Assembly (NCBI GenBank): GCA_002049455.2
Contig: KV918840.1
Coordinates: 206,864-270,863, forward strand
Direction: 5' to 3'
Length of the DNA: 64,000 bases
Source of the DNA: Porphyra umbilicalis
Taxonomy: Eukaryota; Rhodophyta; Bangiophyceae; Bangiales; Bangiaceae
The position numbers and the translations under genes are program-made. A model generated the notes under the pieces. That model was not told where the DNA came from and did not search any database. It worked only from the letters and a program-made list of their open reading frames with translations. Shown here in pieces: positions 10,878-21,201 of this stretch (its first letter is position 1; each line of letters opens with the position of its first letter).

Positions 10878-11640
10878 ATGCGGATGTCGTTGAGGCTGTC
10901 TCGGACCGCCACACGACGGCGACGTGGAGCGCAAGCCGTCGATCGCCTTGAGCGACGCCGCCCCGCCTGCCGCGACGGTGGCGACAACAGCGTTGCCCTT
11001 GTCGGCGCGCACGACCGAGGCGACGACCGTATCGGCGTCTTCGACGTCACAGACCTCGAGCACGACGTGGTCGGAAGCGGCGGCGACGGCATCGGCGTCC
11101 GCGACGTAGCCAACAACGAGCACGACGCAGTCGGCCACGACGCCAACGAGAAACGCAAGGCGGTGGTGGCCTAGAGCGTCGCCGCCGCGCCTCTTACGAT
11201 GGCGGCGACAACTGCTTCACCCCCCTCGGCGCGCTCGACCGCGGTGGGGACGGCATCGGCGTCCGCCACGTCGCGAAGCAAGAGCGCAACGTGTTGGACC
11301 ACGACGGCGCCGACGAAAAGCGCACACAGGCGGTCGCCTTGTTCGTCGCCGCCGTCGTCGCCTCTGCTGTGGCGGCAATGACGTCGCACTTCTCCACGCG
11401 CGCAGCGTGGTCGGCCACGGCGCCGCCGTGGAGCGCACGCCGTCGGTTGCCTTGAGCGACGCCGCCCCGCCTGCCACGACAGCAGCGACAACGGTTGCCC
11501 GCCTCGGCGCGCACAATCGCGGCGGCAACGGCATCAGCATCGGTGACGTTGCCAACCACGAGCACAACGTGGTCGGACGCGTCGTCGTCGAGGAACGCAC
11601 GCGGTAGGTTGCCTCAAGCGACGCCGCCACGTTTGCTGCG
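10878..11640 (+). repeat. Diverged units of the same repeat family
   Basis: Degenerate modules follow array A: GAHDRGDDRIGVFDV, then DVANNEHDAVGHDANEKRK ending at a TAG near 11172, and GAHNRGGNGISIGDVANHEH ending near 11605. The spacing is irregular. They share the HDxGDN...VAxNEH grammar with arrays A and B. They look like old, decayed members rather than an active gene. Confidence 0.55.
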
Positions 11641-12594
11641 ACGGCGGTGACAACTGCGTCGCACACCGCGTCGTAATGGGGACCGGGGACAGCCTCGTTA
11701 CCTCTTGTCGTCGTGTTCGTCAGTGGCGGCGACGGTTGCGGCGTGCACGGCAGAGAGCGCGAACAGCGTAACCATGACGGACAGCGGGCGTGTCCAATAG
11801 AAGAGTGTGGCGGCGGGGATTCTTCGGGCACCGTCGCATTCGTGGCAGCCATTCCGGCGCCGGACGCAGCGACATGCGCGAGGACCACCTTCACGATGAA
11901 GGCACGTCCTTCGTCCCCACGCACATCTCCATGTGGAAGCCAGAACGGAATTGCTGAACCATGATCAAAAATGAAGTACTTGTTTTCTGTCGCATGATCG
12001 ACTGCAGTAATACTTCTTCTCAAGTTATTATGAAATTGTTCACCGCTTGGTTCGGTCGATCTCTCATCACCAAAGGGCAGGCAAAGAATCCGTGCTGCCA
12101 CAAGTCGCATGTCTGCAGCTCAGACGGGTCGCAAGCAGCCCACAAAAGCCGTGCTCCCCTCATTTTCCGCCACATTCATATGGCCCACGTCATGGAGACG
12201 AACGGCATCCTGTACGTCTTTAGAAGAGCTCGAGTATCACTCTCACAAGAGGCGTCTGCTGCTTGCCCGCGCCCGCGAATGACCGTTGATCTTTCTCGCA
12301 GTGCGCGTGTCACATCTGTCGCGGTTCTCCGTCCGGCTGGCCGTAGTGCGTCCTGCGTTGCGCGCACTGCGCTCGCCACGCTCATGCTCCGCCAAGTCGG
12401 GCCATTCCGTGACTGCGCTGCACCGTCCAATTGCAAGACTCGAGGACTTCTGTTTTCCTATCGGTGGCGGGATGCCAAATGATGCCTGAAACAGCACGTC
12501 AAGAGGAGCGATCGTCGAAACCGCTTTATGAGAACAGCGTACCCCAGGTCCGAGCCAAATTTTCTTCGCCACACGGCAGTCTGCGAGATTGCAA
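11641..12594. other. Intergenic, no gene recognised
   Basis: Short open frames only. The stretch 11960-12060 is AT-richer than its surroundings. No tRNA, promoter or repeat was identified. Confidence 0.4.
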
Positions 12595-13548
12595 TCAAGG
12601 TGAAGGGGCACTAACGAGAGGCGGAGAAAGGAGATTGGATGACGGGGCAAGTTGATTGGCTGGAGGAACAAACTTTCTCAATACGACAGCGCCCGTCGTC
12701 GCAGTGCCCGTCCCCGCCATCTCCGTCGTCGACGTGCCAGTCCCCGCCGTGCCCGTCCCTGCCGTTTCCGTCGTTGACGTGCCCGTCCCCGCCGTGTCCG
12801 TCGTCGACGTGCCCGTCCCATCCGTGCCCGTCCCCGCCCTGTCCGTGCCATCCGCGCCCGTCCCTGCCGTGGCCGTCCCATCCGTAGCCGTCCCATCCGT
12901 GCCTGGCCTCGCCGTGTCCGCCGTCGACGCACCCGTCATCGACGTGCCCGTCGTCGACGTGCCCGTCGCCGCTGTGCCTGTTGTCGACGTGCCCGTCGCC
13001 GCCCTCCCTGTCGTCGACGTGCCCGTCGCCTCCGTGCCTGTCGTCGACGTGCCCGTCGCCGCCGTGCCCGTCGTCGACAAGCCCGTCGCCTCCGTGCCCG
13101 TCGTCGACGTGCCCGTCGCCGCTGTGCCTGTCGTCGACGTGCCCGTCGCCGCCGTGACTGTCGTCGACGTGCCCGTCGCCACCGTGCCTGTCGTCGACGT
13201 GCCCGTCGCCGCCGTGGCTGTCGTCGACGTGCCCGTCGCCGCCGTGCCCGTCGTTGACAAGCCCGTCGCCTCCGTGCCCGTTGTCGACGTGCCCGTCGCC
13301 GCTGTGCCTGTCGTCGACGTGCCCGTCGCCTCCGTGCCCGTCGTCGACGTGCCCCTCCCCGCCGTGCTAGTCTCCGCCGTCCTCGGCGCCGCCGTGCTCG
13401 TCAGGACTGCCGCCATCAGGTCGGTCCGATCCTTGCCGCCCTCGTAACTGCCGTGCAGATCCCTGCGGCGACCATCCACGGCGTTGCGTCCTGCGCTGGC
13501 TTGTATGTTGCTAACCGCATCTTCAACGTCCCTTGAGTCTTTGGTCAT
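12595..13548 (-). CDS. Thr-rich low-complexity (mucin-like) protein
   Basis: From ATG 13548 a 317-residue frame begins MTKDSRDVEDAVSNIQAS, an unbiased-looking stretch of about 60 residues. It then enters a run of 10-residue repeats of the type STTGT(A/E)ATGT through about residue 290 and ends in a Pro/Ser tail. The 30-bp DNA repeat keeps frame. Long Thr/Ser/Gly repeats are typical of O-glycosylated surface or wall proteins, but no signal peptide is visible at this start. If an upstream exon existed it is now cut off, because a hAT-type element is inserted 4 bp inside the start codon region (13552). The opposite strand is also open through the array (VVDVPVAAVP repeats) but lacks an ATG, so I prefer the minus strand. 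The function is unknown. Confidence 0.35.
   Translation of the reverse strand: MTKDSRDVEDAVSNIQASAGRNAVDGRRRDLHGSYEGGKDRTDLMAAVLTSTAAPRTAETSTAGRGTSTTGTEATGTSTTGTAATGTSTTGTEATGLSTTGTAATGTSTTATAATGTSTTGTVATGTSTTVTAATGTSTTGTAATGTSTTGTEATGLSTTGTAATGTSTTGTEATGTSTTGRAATGTSTTGTAATGTSTTGTSMTGASTADTARPGTDGTATDGTATAGTGADGTDRAGTGTDGTGTSTTDTAGTGTSTTETAGTGTAGTGTSTTEMAGTGTATTGAVVLRKFVPPANQLAPSSNLLSPPLVSAPSP
12700..13385 (-). repeat. 30-bp tandem repeat (array E), about 22 copies
   Basis: GTCGTCGACGTGCCCGTCGC followed by CGCCGTGCCT repeats with point variants, more regular after 12940. A 30-bp period keeps frame on both strands: STTGTAATGT on minus, VVDVPVAAVP on plus. Confidence 0.85.
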
Positions 13549-13551
13549 CAC

Positions 13552-14807
13552 CAGGGGCTGAGGTGGATAAAGTTGAGCTAGATATATCCGCACAGTATAC
13601 TCGGATATATCCAGATTCATGCCGTAGCTGCGTATTCTTAATGTACTCTGTCCATGCACCGACGATTATAATGTGCCTTAATATCTCTCTGAGGTCAGGA
13701 TATAATGTAATCAGAGTGGCGATACTTTGCCTGAGTTTATCCGACTCCCGGAATCGGCTGTGCGCTACAACAACAGTCTGGGGCAGCCCTTGCGACGCCG
13801 CAGGCGAACAAGATGCCAATGTTGGCTACCAGATATGCGATAGGGGCTGGACCTTCGCAACTAAGAGAGAAATGTGTCTGGCACACCTGAGCCGGATGCC
13901 CGGACCACGACGTTAAGGTGTTTGGGTATCCGCAGCATGATCCTATCCCCTTCGCGTAAGGAGCAGCCCTGCCGCCCTGCTTCTCGTCGCATAAAAACTG
14001 CGCCTCTTTGCTGTCACAACACCCTCCAGCGTCGACCACTGTTGCACCCCGACGAGCGCTCATCGTGACGTGGAGAGCACTGCCCGCAGCACCACAAATC
14101 TTTCTGTGTCCGAAAACGAGATTGTAGCTTTTAGTTTGCACGCTGGAATTGTGCAGGTACACCATACCACTCCAGTTTCCCAGGAGATTGAGACCACCTC
14201 AAAACGTACGTTGGCAGGCGCTAGTGTCTATTCTACCGCAATCGGGCATCAAATGATGCCCGTTTGGGCATCAAATGATGCACCCTCTCCCAGGGCCAGA
14301 AAACGACGGTTCTACCCCCCCTGTTGAGGCAACTGGAGCACCCCCCGTTTGTATCTACAGCATATTGGCTGGGATCTCCCCCAAGAATAACAAGGCATCG
14401 CTGAGTCCGTTTCTGCTGTCGAAAAGAGCGTCAGAGGTCGGGAAGTACGAAAACGAGCGCTCCGAAAATGGGCATCATTTGATGCGATTCGCATCAAATG
14501 ATGCTGCGGTAGAATAGACACTAGACTGTGTTGGCGGCGTCGTCGGACAACCTCTCGTTGGTACATGCGTCGATCCCTATTGGCGCAGCAGTGTCCTCCT
14601 ACGGAATATACTCACTCTAGGTACACAGATTATAATCGAAATCGGAGCAATAACATATCCGAATATAATGCTGATCCTGAATCCGACCGACGAGGTCAGA
14701 TCCGAATCCAGATACATGATATCATCAAAAACTCAAATCTGAGTGCACGTCAGCGCAACTGGAGTATATTCAGATTCTATGAAAAGTGACAGATTCAAAA
14801 GCCCCTG
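13552..14807. mobile_element. hAT-type DNA transposon, non-autonomous, 1256 bp
   Basis: The element begins CAGGGGCT (13552) and ends AGCCCCTG (14807). It is bounded by a perfect 8-bp target duplication, GTCATCAC, at 13544-13551 and 14808-14815. Eight-bp duplications and CAGGG-like termini are hallmarks of the hAT superfamily. Both subterminal regions are strikingly AT-rich (13560-13740 and 14600-14800) compared with the host DNA. There is no transposase frame of useful length, so it would need a helper. A second element (14222-14523) is nested inside it. The intact duplication suggests a fairly recent insertion. Confidence 0.8.
14222..14523. mobile_element. Tc1/mariner-like MITE nested in the hAT element
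   Basis: The element is bounded by the perfect inverted repeat CTAGTGTCTATTCTACCGCA (14221-14240) and TGCGGTAGAATAGACACTAG (14505-14524). The outer CTAG can be read as a TA target duplication with the element starting at the A or G after it, as in Tc1/mariner elements. Next to the termini are several copies of the palindromic word GGGCATCAAATGATGCC. At about 300 bp and without coding capacity it fits a MITE. Confidence 0.75.
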
Positions 14808-14815
14808 GTCATCAC

Positions 14816-15020
14816 CCCGGACGCGACTGTTCTGCTCTCCCTTTGTAACGTCCGTATCTTGCGGCAGACTAAGCATGCGCGAGAGAAGGCTGCTTTCGTT
14901 GTGTGTCTCTCGTTTGTGTCAGGTGGGGACGTTTGTCGGTACGAGAAGGAGGTTCGCTTCAAGTACGACCTGAACCTGACTGTTATTTATTCCCCCATTG
15001 AGTGACCCACTGACGCTGCT
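14816..15020. other. Intergenic
   Basis: Nothing recognisable between the hAT element and the degenerate transposase fragment. Confidence 0.4.
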
Positions 15021-15039
15021 TTGAGTTTCTGGCCTCAGA

Positions 15040-15280
15040 GTCATTTATGCAGCGGCGGACGTGAAGTATGCCGTTTGAGGAGGGTGTGGCCGCATCATGA
15101 AGTCTATTGGCGTCAGCAAGACGCAAATCTATGGATGGGTGCGAGACGCCAGGGCGCAGGACGCCAGCCTGCAGGCGACGACAGCGCGGATACGACTGAG
15201 ACCGCGCCTGCGCAATTCGGATAAGACGGGGCAATCGGGGAGCGACAGCATCATTGCCCAACGTCGGACAGCGAGCGACT
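15040..15280 (+). pseudogene. Transposase-like helix-turn-helix fragment
   Basis: The plus strand reads VIYAAADVKYAV and, after a one-base shift near 15077, EEGVAAS-MKSIGVSKTQIYGWV-RDARAQ. The segment GVSKTQIYGWVRD has the spacing of a helix-turn-helix recognition helix as found in DDE transposase N-termini. No catalytic domain follows before stop codons. It is probably a relic of a transposase gene. The assignment rests on one short motif. Confidence 0.35.
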
Positions 15281-17751
15281 AAAGAAGCAACGCACGTGCT
15301 TCCAACTGCGCCGTTCGGGAGACCGAAGAGAGCCCCCCAAACGATTGCGTGTGTTTCTCGCCGGTGCGTAGTATTAGTTGCTTCAAACCATGTGGTTTTG
15401 TCCCACGTTGTCAAGACCAGTGTAAAAAAACTTTCACAACGACGACGTGCTCGGCGGCAGCCACTGAACTCCATGTGCTGGTACTACCTGCCCTCGACGC
15501 GACCCTCGAAAGCGACGGCCTCGACACTGACGAGAGTCGCGACACGCGCGTGTTGCTGGTGTCGACGGTTCCTGCTGCTGCCAGCGCGCCGTTGGCCGCC
15601 GACGCCGGGCTGGGTCGGCCGGGGGAGGTCAGCACCCCCCGGCCAAGCCGGGCGTTCGGTGCCAGGGCGCCACCGGCACCGCCCTGCCATTGTGTCGCCT
15701 TGGCGGATCGCTTGATTGTTTTCCTGCCGGCCGTCACACCCACGGCCCACCGCGACAGGCAATACGCCAGACACCGTGGGCGCGCGCGCTTGAGGACTCT
15801 CGTGTCACGTTGCCGCTGGCACCCTACGCGACGGCATCTCCGACCACTCCCCCTCTCCTGCATTCACTGACCCATCCGTCGGCGACGCCGCCGTTAATGG
15901 TCTGCGATCGAGCACTGCTGGTGCCGCGCCGAGAGCGAGCGACGGGAGCACCCTGTCCGAGTCCGGCCCCGCTGCGTTCGCCGCGCCGACGCCGACGTCG
16001 GCGCTGCTTTAGATTCCGCGAAGGACCGCGCCTGTGCAATCTATCTTTTTGCCTGTGTGGAGGAGGCGACATACAGTCGCGGCAGGGCAGAAAAAAGACA
16101 ACTGGACGCAGTATTCTTTTGCTTATCAAAAACGCAAGAGGCACAGAGAGAGGCACAGAAGCCAAGCGGGAGCAGCACAACTAACCCACGGGTCAGCAAC
16201 AGCGAAGAGGGCGTCGCGCCGATCATCGCGGCTGCAACGTCATGGACGAGGTGCTACAGATTCCGGCATCACCGCCGTCTTCGCGCGCGGCGCGGTCGTC
16301 GGCCTCGCCGTTCATGACGCCACAGACCGGCGGCTGGCAGCCACGTCACCTACCGTCTGACACGTCGCCCCCACCGACTCCCAGCGCATCCACACTAACC
16401 GCCCACGCCGCCGTGAATGCACGCTGTCCGTCTGATGCGCCGTCCGTCTCACCATCGCCCACGATTCAGGGGCGCGCAAAAAACACCGCCTTTTCTGCCG
16501 CCCCGTCTTGAAGAGGGAAAACAGGACGCAAACAAGCAAGAACAATGCGACAGACTCATAAAATGAGACCCGTGCAGGCACGATGCGCGTCAGGTGTGTG
16601 CGCGTGGTCCGCCATCGACAGTGATGATTAAACAGTCGCAGTGACGGGCACGCTTCAGGCTGCCCGTGCGAGTTGAGACAAGCGGCGAACAGAGAACGAA
16701 AAGAAACTTACCGGTGTGAGGACAAGGGACAAGCGTCGCAGTGCATCGTGCTGCAGGGGAAGAGCCTGTGAATACCATGACGGCGGTAATGATGACGACG
16801 ACGGCATGCACGATGGATCGTCGTGGACGACCGCGACGCCCCCCCCCCTCCAGAACGTCCCGAAACGAACTGTTGAATCCGGCACCCCTCTCCAACTACC
16901 AAGAAAGGTACCCTTTCACGAGGGCCCTCCAGGTCCAGGTCATTTTCAGGAGATCGCTCTGTCCGGCAAAAAACGTGGTCCACTTTATCAAATGTTCTCC
17001 ATGATGCGTGGATTGGGCCGGCACGTCGATCGAAAAAGACGATCTTTGCGCTTTCGCAGAAGCTCACGTCAATTCAGGGCCCCAGATTCGCAGACCCAAG
17101 CCTTGGGAAGCGCCCGTTTCGCCGCAAGTGCACAATCTCACCAGTGAGTACTCGCAATGCAGAACACGTCTTGCAAGTGCACAGTCGATGATGTTCATTC
17201 AGAGGCGTCTCGGCTGCGCTGCTCGGCACCGTGCGGCTCAGCGCGCCGTCCGATGCAAGGTGCGTAACCACCGCGACTGCATGTCTGCCACTCGTGGTGT
17301 CAAAGCGGGGATACCTGCCTGATCTCGCACGCGGTCGACTGCAGTGCGCCATGCCTACGCACTTATAATACAGTTACAAGAACGCCCGTCATCGGCATTC
17401 GTGGCGGCGACATGGACGTACGCGGCGACTACCGATCCATCAAGTGCACGCGATGCGCGTTCACGTTGGGCACAATTACCAATGGCACTCGGACGTGGCG
17501 TCCGGCTGCTGGCTGGGAGCTCTGGCTGGCTGCGCGGACGGGTGCGCCGCAGCGGAGACCAACGTGGAGCGCCTGAGTGGGGCCGGACCACCAGCTTGTA
17601 GGGGCACCGCCTGCGTACGGCATTTGTAGGATGCAGAGCGAGCGCGTCGCTGCCACCGACTCCCGGGACAGGCCGTACTGCAAAGTCGACACCACTCTTG
17701 AAACGCCGTGGTCGAGTGATCGACGATCGTCGGGACAGACGGGTACGATAT
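15281..17751. other. Intergenic, no gene recognised
   Basis: This is 2.4 kb with only short overlapping open frames. No domain, tRNA or array is visible. Some Ala/Arg/Pro-rich frames at 15350-16200 reflect base composition. Confidence 0.4.
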
Positions 17752-18786
17752 TTATTGAGCAAGAATCGATGCGATCACAACGTCCACCCGATCAAATTGT
17801 CCGATAATTTGGCGCCGTGTGAGCATGCTGGCAGCCGTGGCCTGCATAAAATGCGGCTGGTCGAGTAGTTCTGGTCGAACGTAGACCAAATTGCGAATAA
17901 TCGTCTTCAAGTCATTGAAGACGCCCTCGATGGGCTGCAGGTCGGGACTGTACGTCGGCAATCGCAAGAACGGCACGCCGTTGTTTCCAAGGAAGGTGTC
18001 ACCGGCGGCGTCGTGGATGGGAGCGTTGTCCATCAAGACAACGCAGTTATCCGGCTGCTGGGTCCACGGCCTCCCTGGAACGTAGACACCCAACTTTGGA
18101 ATGAGGTTCTGCACGAAGAGTCGCCAGTCCGCCGCCGTCAGCGCCCCCTTGCCTACGACGACCGACTGAAAGCCGAGAATGCCACCATCGCTCGACACTG
18201 CCATCGTGGTGCTCGTCCGCGGCACCGTGCGCGGGTCCCGACCCAGTAGACGAGAGCGGTCGTGCGCTAGGGCCCGTCCAAAGCGACGGAAGACGTCACC
18301 GCCGTCGGTGTGCGTCTCATCAACGGACACGATGCAGCGACGCGGGATGTGTTCGCGAATTGCCGCGTGCGTCAACCGCCGCGGCGCCGACGACTCCTCA
18401 AACAGCCGCAACACAACCTTGCGGGTGAAGCCCAGCTTGTTGAGGTGGAAATCGACGGTGCTCTGCGAGCAGCGTAAACCGATGAACTCGCCACTCGCGT
18501 GGTTGCGCATCATGTCCAGCATGGCAGCGTGCTCGCGCAGCAGCGCCCGCGGGTTCTCTCGAACCAGAGCGACGATGGCAGACAGCAGCGTCATGTCGAA
18601 CGCACAGTTGTCCTCGTGGCGGTTGCGCAGCACCGGGTTCCTCCATACCGACCCATGGTCACGGTAGTACCGCTTCCAGCGGTTAAGCGTCGAGCGCGTG
18701 ACGCCGGTACTCTCGTAGATGATGTTGCGGCTCACGCCATTGTGCAGCATCGTGACAGCAATGAGCCGAATGTCCACCCCAAACAT
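17752..18786 (-). CDS. DDE transposase (IS630/Tc1-mariner-like), DD33E
   Basis: The 344-residue protein starts at ATG 18786 (MFGVDIRLIAVTMLHNG). Residues about 16-45 form a helix-turn-helix (VSRNIIYESTGVTRSTLNRW) for DNA binding. The DDE_3-type catalytic core shows D156 in VSVDETH, D253 in VLMDNAPIH and E287 in PDLQPIEGVFNDLK. The spacing D253-x33-E287 and the PxxxPIE motif are typical of the IS630-Tc1-mariner superfamily, which cuts and pastes at TA. All three catalytic residues are present with no stop, so the enzyme may be functional. I found no convincing terminal inverted repeats nearby. The open frame continues upstream of ATG 18786 into antisense sequence of array B, which I take as chance. 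The gene may be domesticated or its element ends lost. Confidence 0.85.
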   Translation of the reverse strand: MFGVDIRLIAVTMLHNGVSRNIIYESTGVTRSTLNRWKRYYRDHGSVWRNPVLRNRHEDNCAFDMTLLSAIVALVRENPRALLREHAAMLDMMRNHASGEFIGLRCSQSTVDFHLNKLGFTRKVVLRLFEESSAPRRLTHAAIREHIPRRCIVSVDETHTDGGDVFRRFGRALAHDRSRLLGRDPRTVPRTSTTMAVSSDGGILGFQSVVVGKGALTAADWRLFVQNLIPKLGVYVPGRPWTQQPDNCVVLMDNAPIHDAAGDTFLGNNGVPFLRLPTYSPDLQPIEGVFNDLKTIIRNLVYVRPELLDQPHFMQATAASMLTRRQIIGQFDRVDVVIASILAQ

Positions 18787-18849
18787 GAGTCTCGCCTGGA
18801 CCGCCACACCACCGACAACTGGAGACGCATTTCGATCGTAACATGCGTC

Positions 18850-20235
18850 GCCCTCAGCCGCAAACACGACGCCGGCGACAATCACGCTGCACCCCGCAGC
18901 GTCGCGCACAACGAGCAGCACATGGACGGCGTCAACGGCGACGACGCGTGCAGCACGTCGGGAGTGCTGCACCCCGCAGCGCCTTCCACAACAAGCAGCA
19001 CGTGGATGGCGTTAACGGCGACGAGGAGGGCCACACGACGCCGGCGACCAGCGCGTCACCTCCCGCCGCGTCACCAAGCACGAGCCGCACGCGGACGGCG
19101 TCAACGACGACGACGCGTGCAGCACGTCAGGAACCTTGCCCGTCGCCACCGCGGCCGCCACGACGGCAGCAACGCGTCCGCCGGCCCCCGCCGCAAGCAC
19201 GAGGACAACGACCAGCGCGTTACCTCCCGCCGCGTCGCCAACCCCGACCGCCACGCGGACGGTGTCAGCGGTGACGGGGCTTGCAGCACGTCGGCAGCCT
19301 TGCCCGTCGCCACCGCGGTCGCCTCGACGGCAGCGACGCGTGCGCCGCCCCCTGCAGGAAGAACGACGACAGCGACCAGCGCGTGATCTCCCGCTGCGTC
19401 ACCAACCACGAGCCGCACGCGGACGGCGTCAACGGTGACGACGCGTGCCGCACGTCGGGAGCCTTGCCCGTCGCCACCGCGGTCGCCACGACGGCAGCGA
19501 CACGTGCGCCGCCCCCTGCAGGAAGAACGACGACAGCGACCAGCGCGTGATCTCCCGCTGCGTCACCAACCACGAGCCGCACGCGGACGGCGTCAACGGT
19601 GACGACGCGTGCCGCACGTCGGGAGCCTTGCCCGTCGCCACCGCGGTCGCCACGACGGCAGCGACATGTGCGCCGCCCCCTGCAGGAAGAACGACGACAG
19701 CGACCAGCGCGTTATCTCCCGCCGCGTCACCAACCACGAGCCGCGCGCGGACGGCGTCAATGATGACGACGCGTGCAGCACGTCGGGAGCCTTGCCCGTC
19801 GCCACGGCGGTCGCCACGACGGCAGCGACGCGTGCGCCGCCCCACGCCACGAGCACGAAGACAGCGACCAGCTCGTTACGTCCCGCCGCGACACCAACCA
19901 TGAGCCGCACGCGGACGTGTTCAACGACGACGACGCGTGCAGCACGTCGGGAGCCTTGCCCGTCGCCACGGCGGTCGCCACGACGGCAGCGACGCGTGCG
20001 CCGCCCCACGCCACGAGCACGACGACAGCGACCAGCTCGTTACGTCCCGCCGCGATACCAACCACGAGCCGCACGCGGACGTGTTCAACGACGACGACGC
20101 GTGCAGCACGTCGGGAGCCTTGCCCGTCGCCACCGCGGTCGCCACAACGGCAGCGACGCGTGCGTCGTCCCCGGCCACGCTCACGACGCCGGCAGCATTC
20201 ACGCTGCGCCCTGCCACGTCGCCCACAACGAGCAA
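18850..20235 (+). repeat. Tandem array B, 164-bp unit
   Basis: The anchor (A/C)GCACGTC(G/A)GGA recurs at 19121, 19285, 19449, 19613, 19777, 19941 and 20105, exactly 164 bp apart. Less regular units occur from 18850. One frame of each unit reads CRKNDDSDQRVISRCVTNHE-PHADGVNGDDACRTSG, clearly related to the modules of array A. As 164 leaves remainder 2 modulo 3, the frame changes at every unit. It starts about 60 bp from the transposase start and ends about 375 bp before the putative 5' exon of the E(z)-like gene. Confidence 0.9.
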
Positions 20236-20610
20236 CTCGTGGACGTCGTGTGTTCTTGGCCAGCTCGTCGCCGGCTGCGCGTCGGAATCCGTGGCCGCTG
20301 CCCAAAGACGGCTTCGCCTCCCGCCTCCCCCTCCTCCATTGTCCTCTCATGTTTTTTTCTGTAATCACACATCTGAGGCATGAAAATCTGCGTCCTGAGG
20401 CTCAGCCTCGACACCCCATGCAGGACGTGCCTCAAAGCGTGCCGGCCAACCAGAACATGTCGTTCCAATCTCCTCATTGGATCGGCGCACGCTGATTGGG
20501 CGACTCGCGTGCATGCACGGTTGGAGGCTGCCGTCGAGGCTGGGCCTCAGCGTTGATGACCGCCGAGTCTCTGCGAGTGGTCTTCTGTCGCTGCCGCGGC
20601 CGCGCATGAC

Positions 20611-20829
20611 ATGGAGTGTTCCGACTTGCATCTGCTCCTGGACTGGCCTGACCTGTGTCAGCCCTGTGCCTTGACCCATGTCGAAGACGACGACGCCGAC
20701 GAGCCACGAGGCCTGGTTCGCACCGTAGCCGACGTGCTCGATACAACTGCGCGCTATACTCTGCGTCGGCAGCGCACGGCGGTAGCGGTCGCCATTCGGC
20801 TTAACCGTGCCACCGTTCACCGGCAGTAG
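20611..20829 (+). CDS. Possible 5' exon of the E(z)-like gene
   Basis: ATG 20611 opens a 72-residue frame (MECSDLHLLLDWPDLCQP..., then RGLVRTVADVLDTTARYTLR) with charged, helix-like composition and a stop at 20827. It lies on the same strand just upstream of the E(z)-like frame. Enhancer-of-zeste proteins normally have an N-terminal helical EED-binding region that is missing from the downstream frame, so this could be a first exon. No clear donor site was identified. GTGAGT at 21028 is one candidate inside the downstream open frame. Confidence 0.3.
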   Translation: MECSDLHLLLDWPDLCQPCALTHVEDDDADEPRGLVRTVADVLDTTARYTLRRQRTAVAVAIRLNRATVHRQ

Positions 20830-21201
20830 CGTGTTGCTGCTGCTTCTGCTCCCTCAGGCGACACTACGCCGATTTTGGCGACCTTGGATGTAGCGCGTCT
20901 GGTGCGCAGTGAAGGCACCGGCGCCTATGACGCCTGGTGGGTTGTAGGGGCTTCCGCTGCCAGCGACGCCGGCACGGCCGTATGTAGTGACCAATGGTCA
21001 CAGCGTGGAGAACCTGCGTTGCGTCAACATGTGAGTGTGCGAGGCACCGACAGTGCTGATGGTAAACGCGGGAGCTGCGACGACGGGCTCTCAGAGAGCG
21101 ATCCAGAAGAGCCGTCGCTACGTACGGTGCCAAGGGTGCAATCGTTGTCGGCTGGACGTCCAGTGCGTGGAGGTAATAGGCAGCGCGCTGGCGCGGCGCC
21201 G

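Noticed and set aside
18787..18972. 62-residue N-terminal extension of the transposase
   Set aside because: It is antisense to array B sequence and gives no transposase similarity; ATG 18786 starts just before the helix-turn-helix.
19609..20364. 251-codon open frame through array B
   Set aside because: The same argument holds: exact 164-bp period, remainder 2 modulo 3.
20865..21201. Extending the E(z)-like protein to the start of its open frame
   Set aside because: No ATG before 21202; the extension would need a non-standard start, so an upstream exon is more likely.
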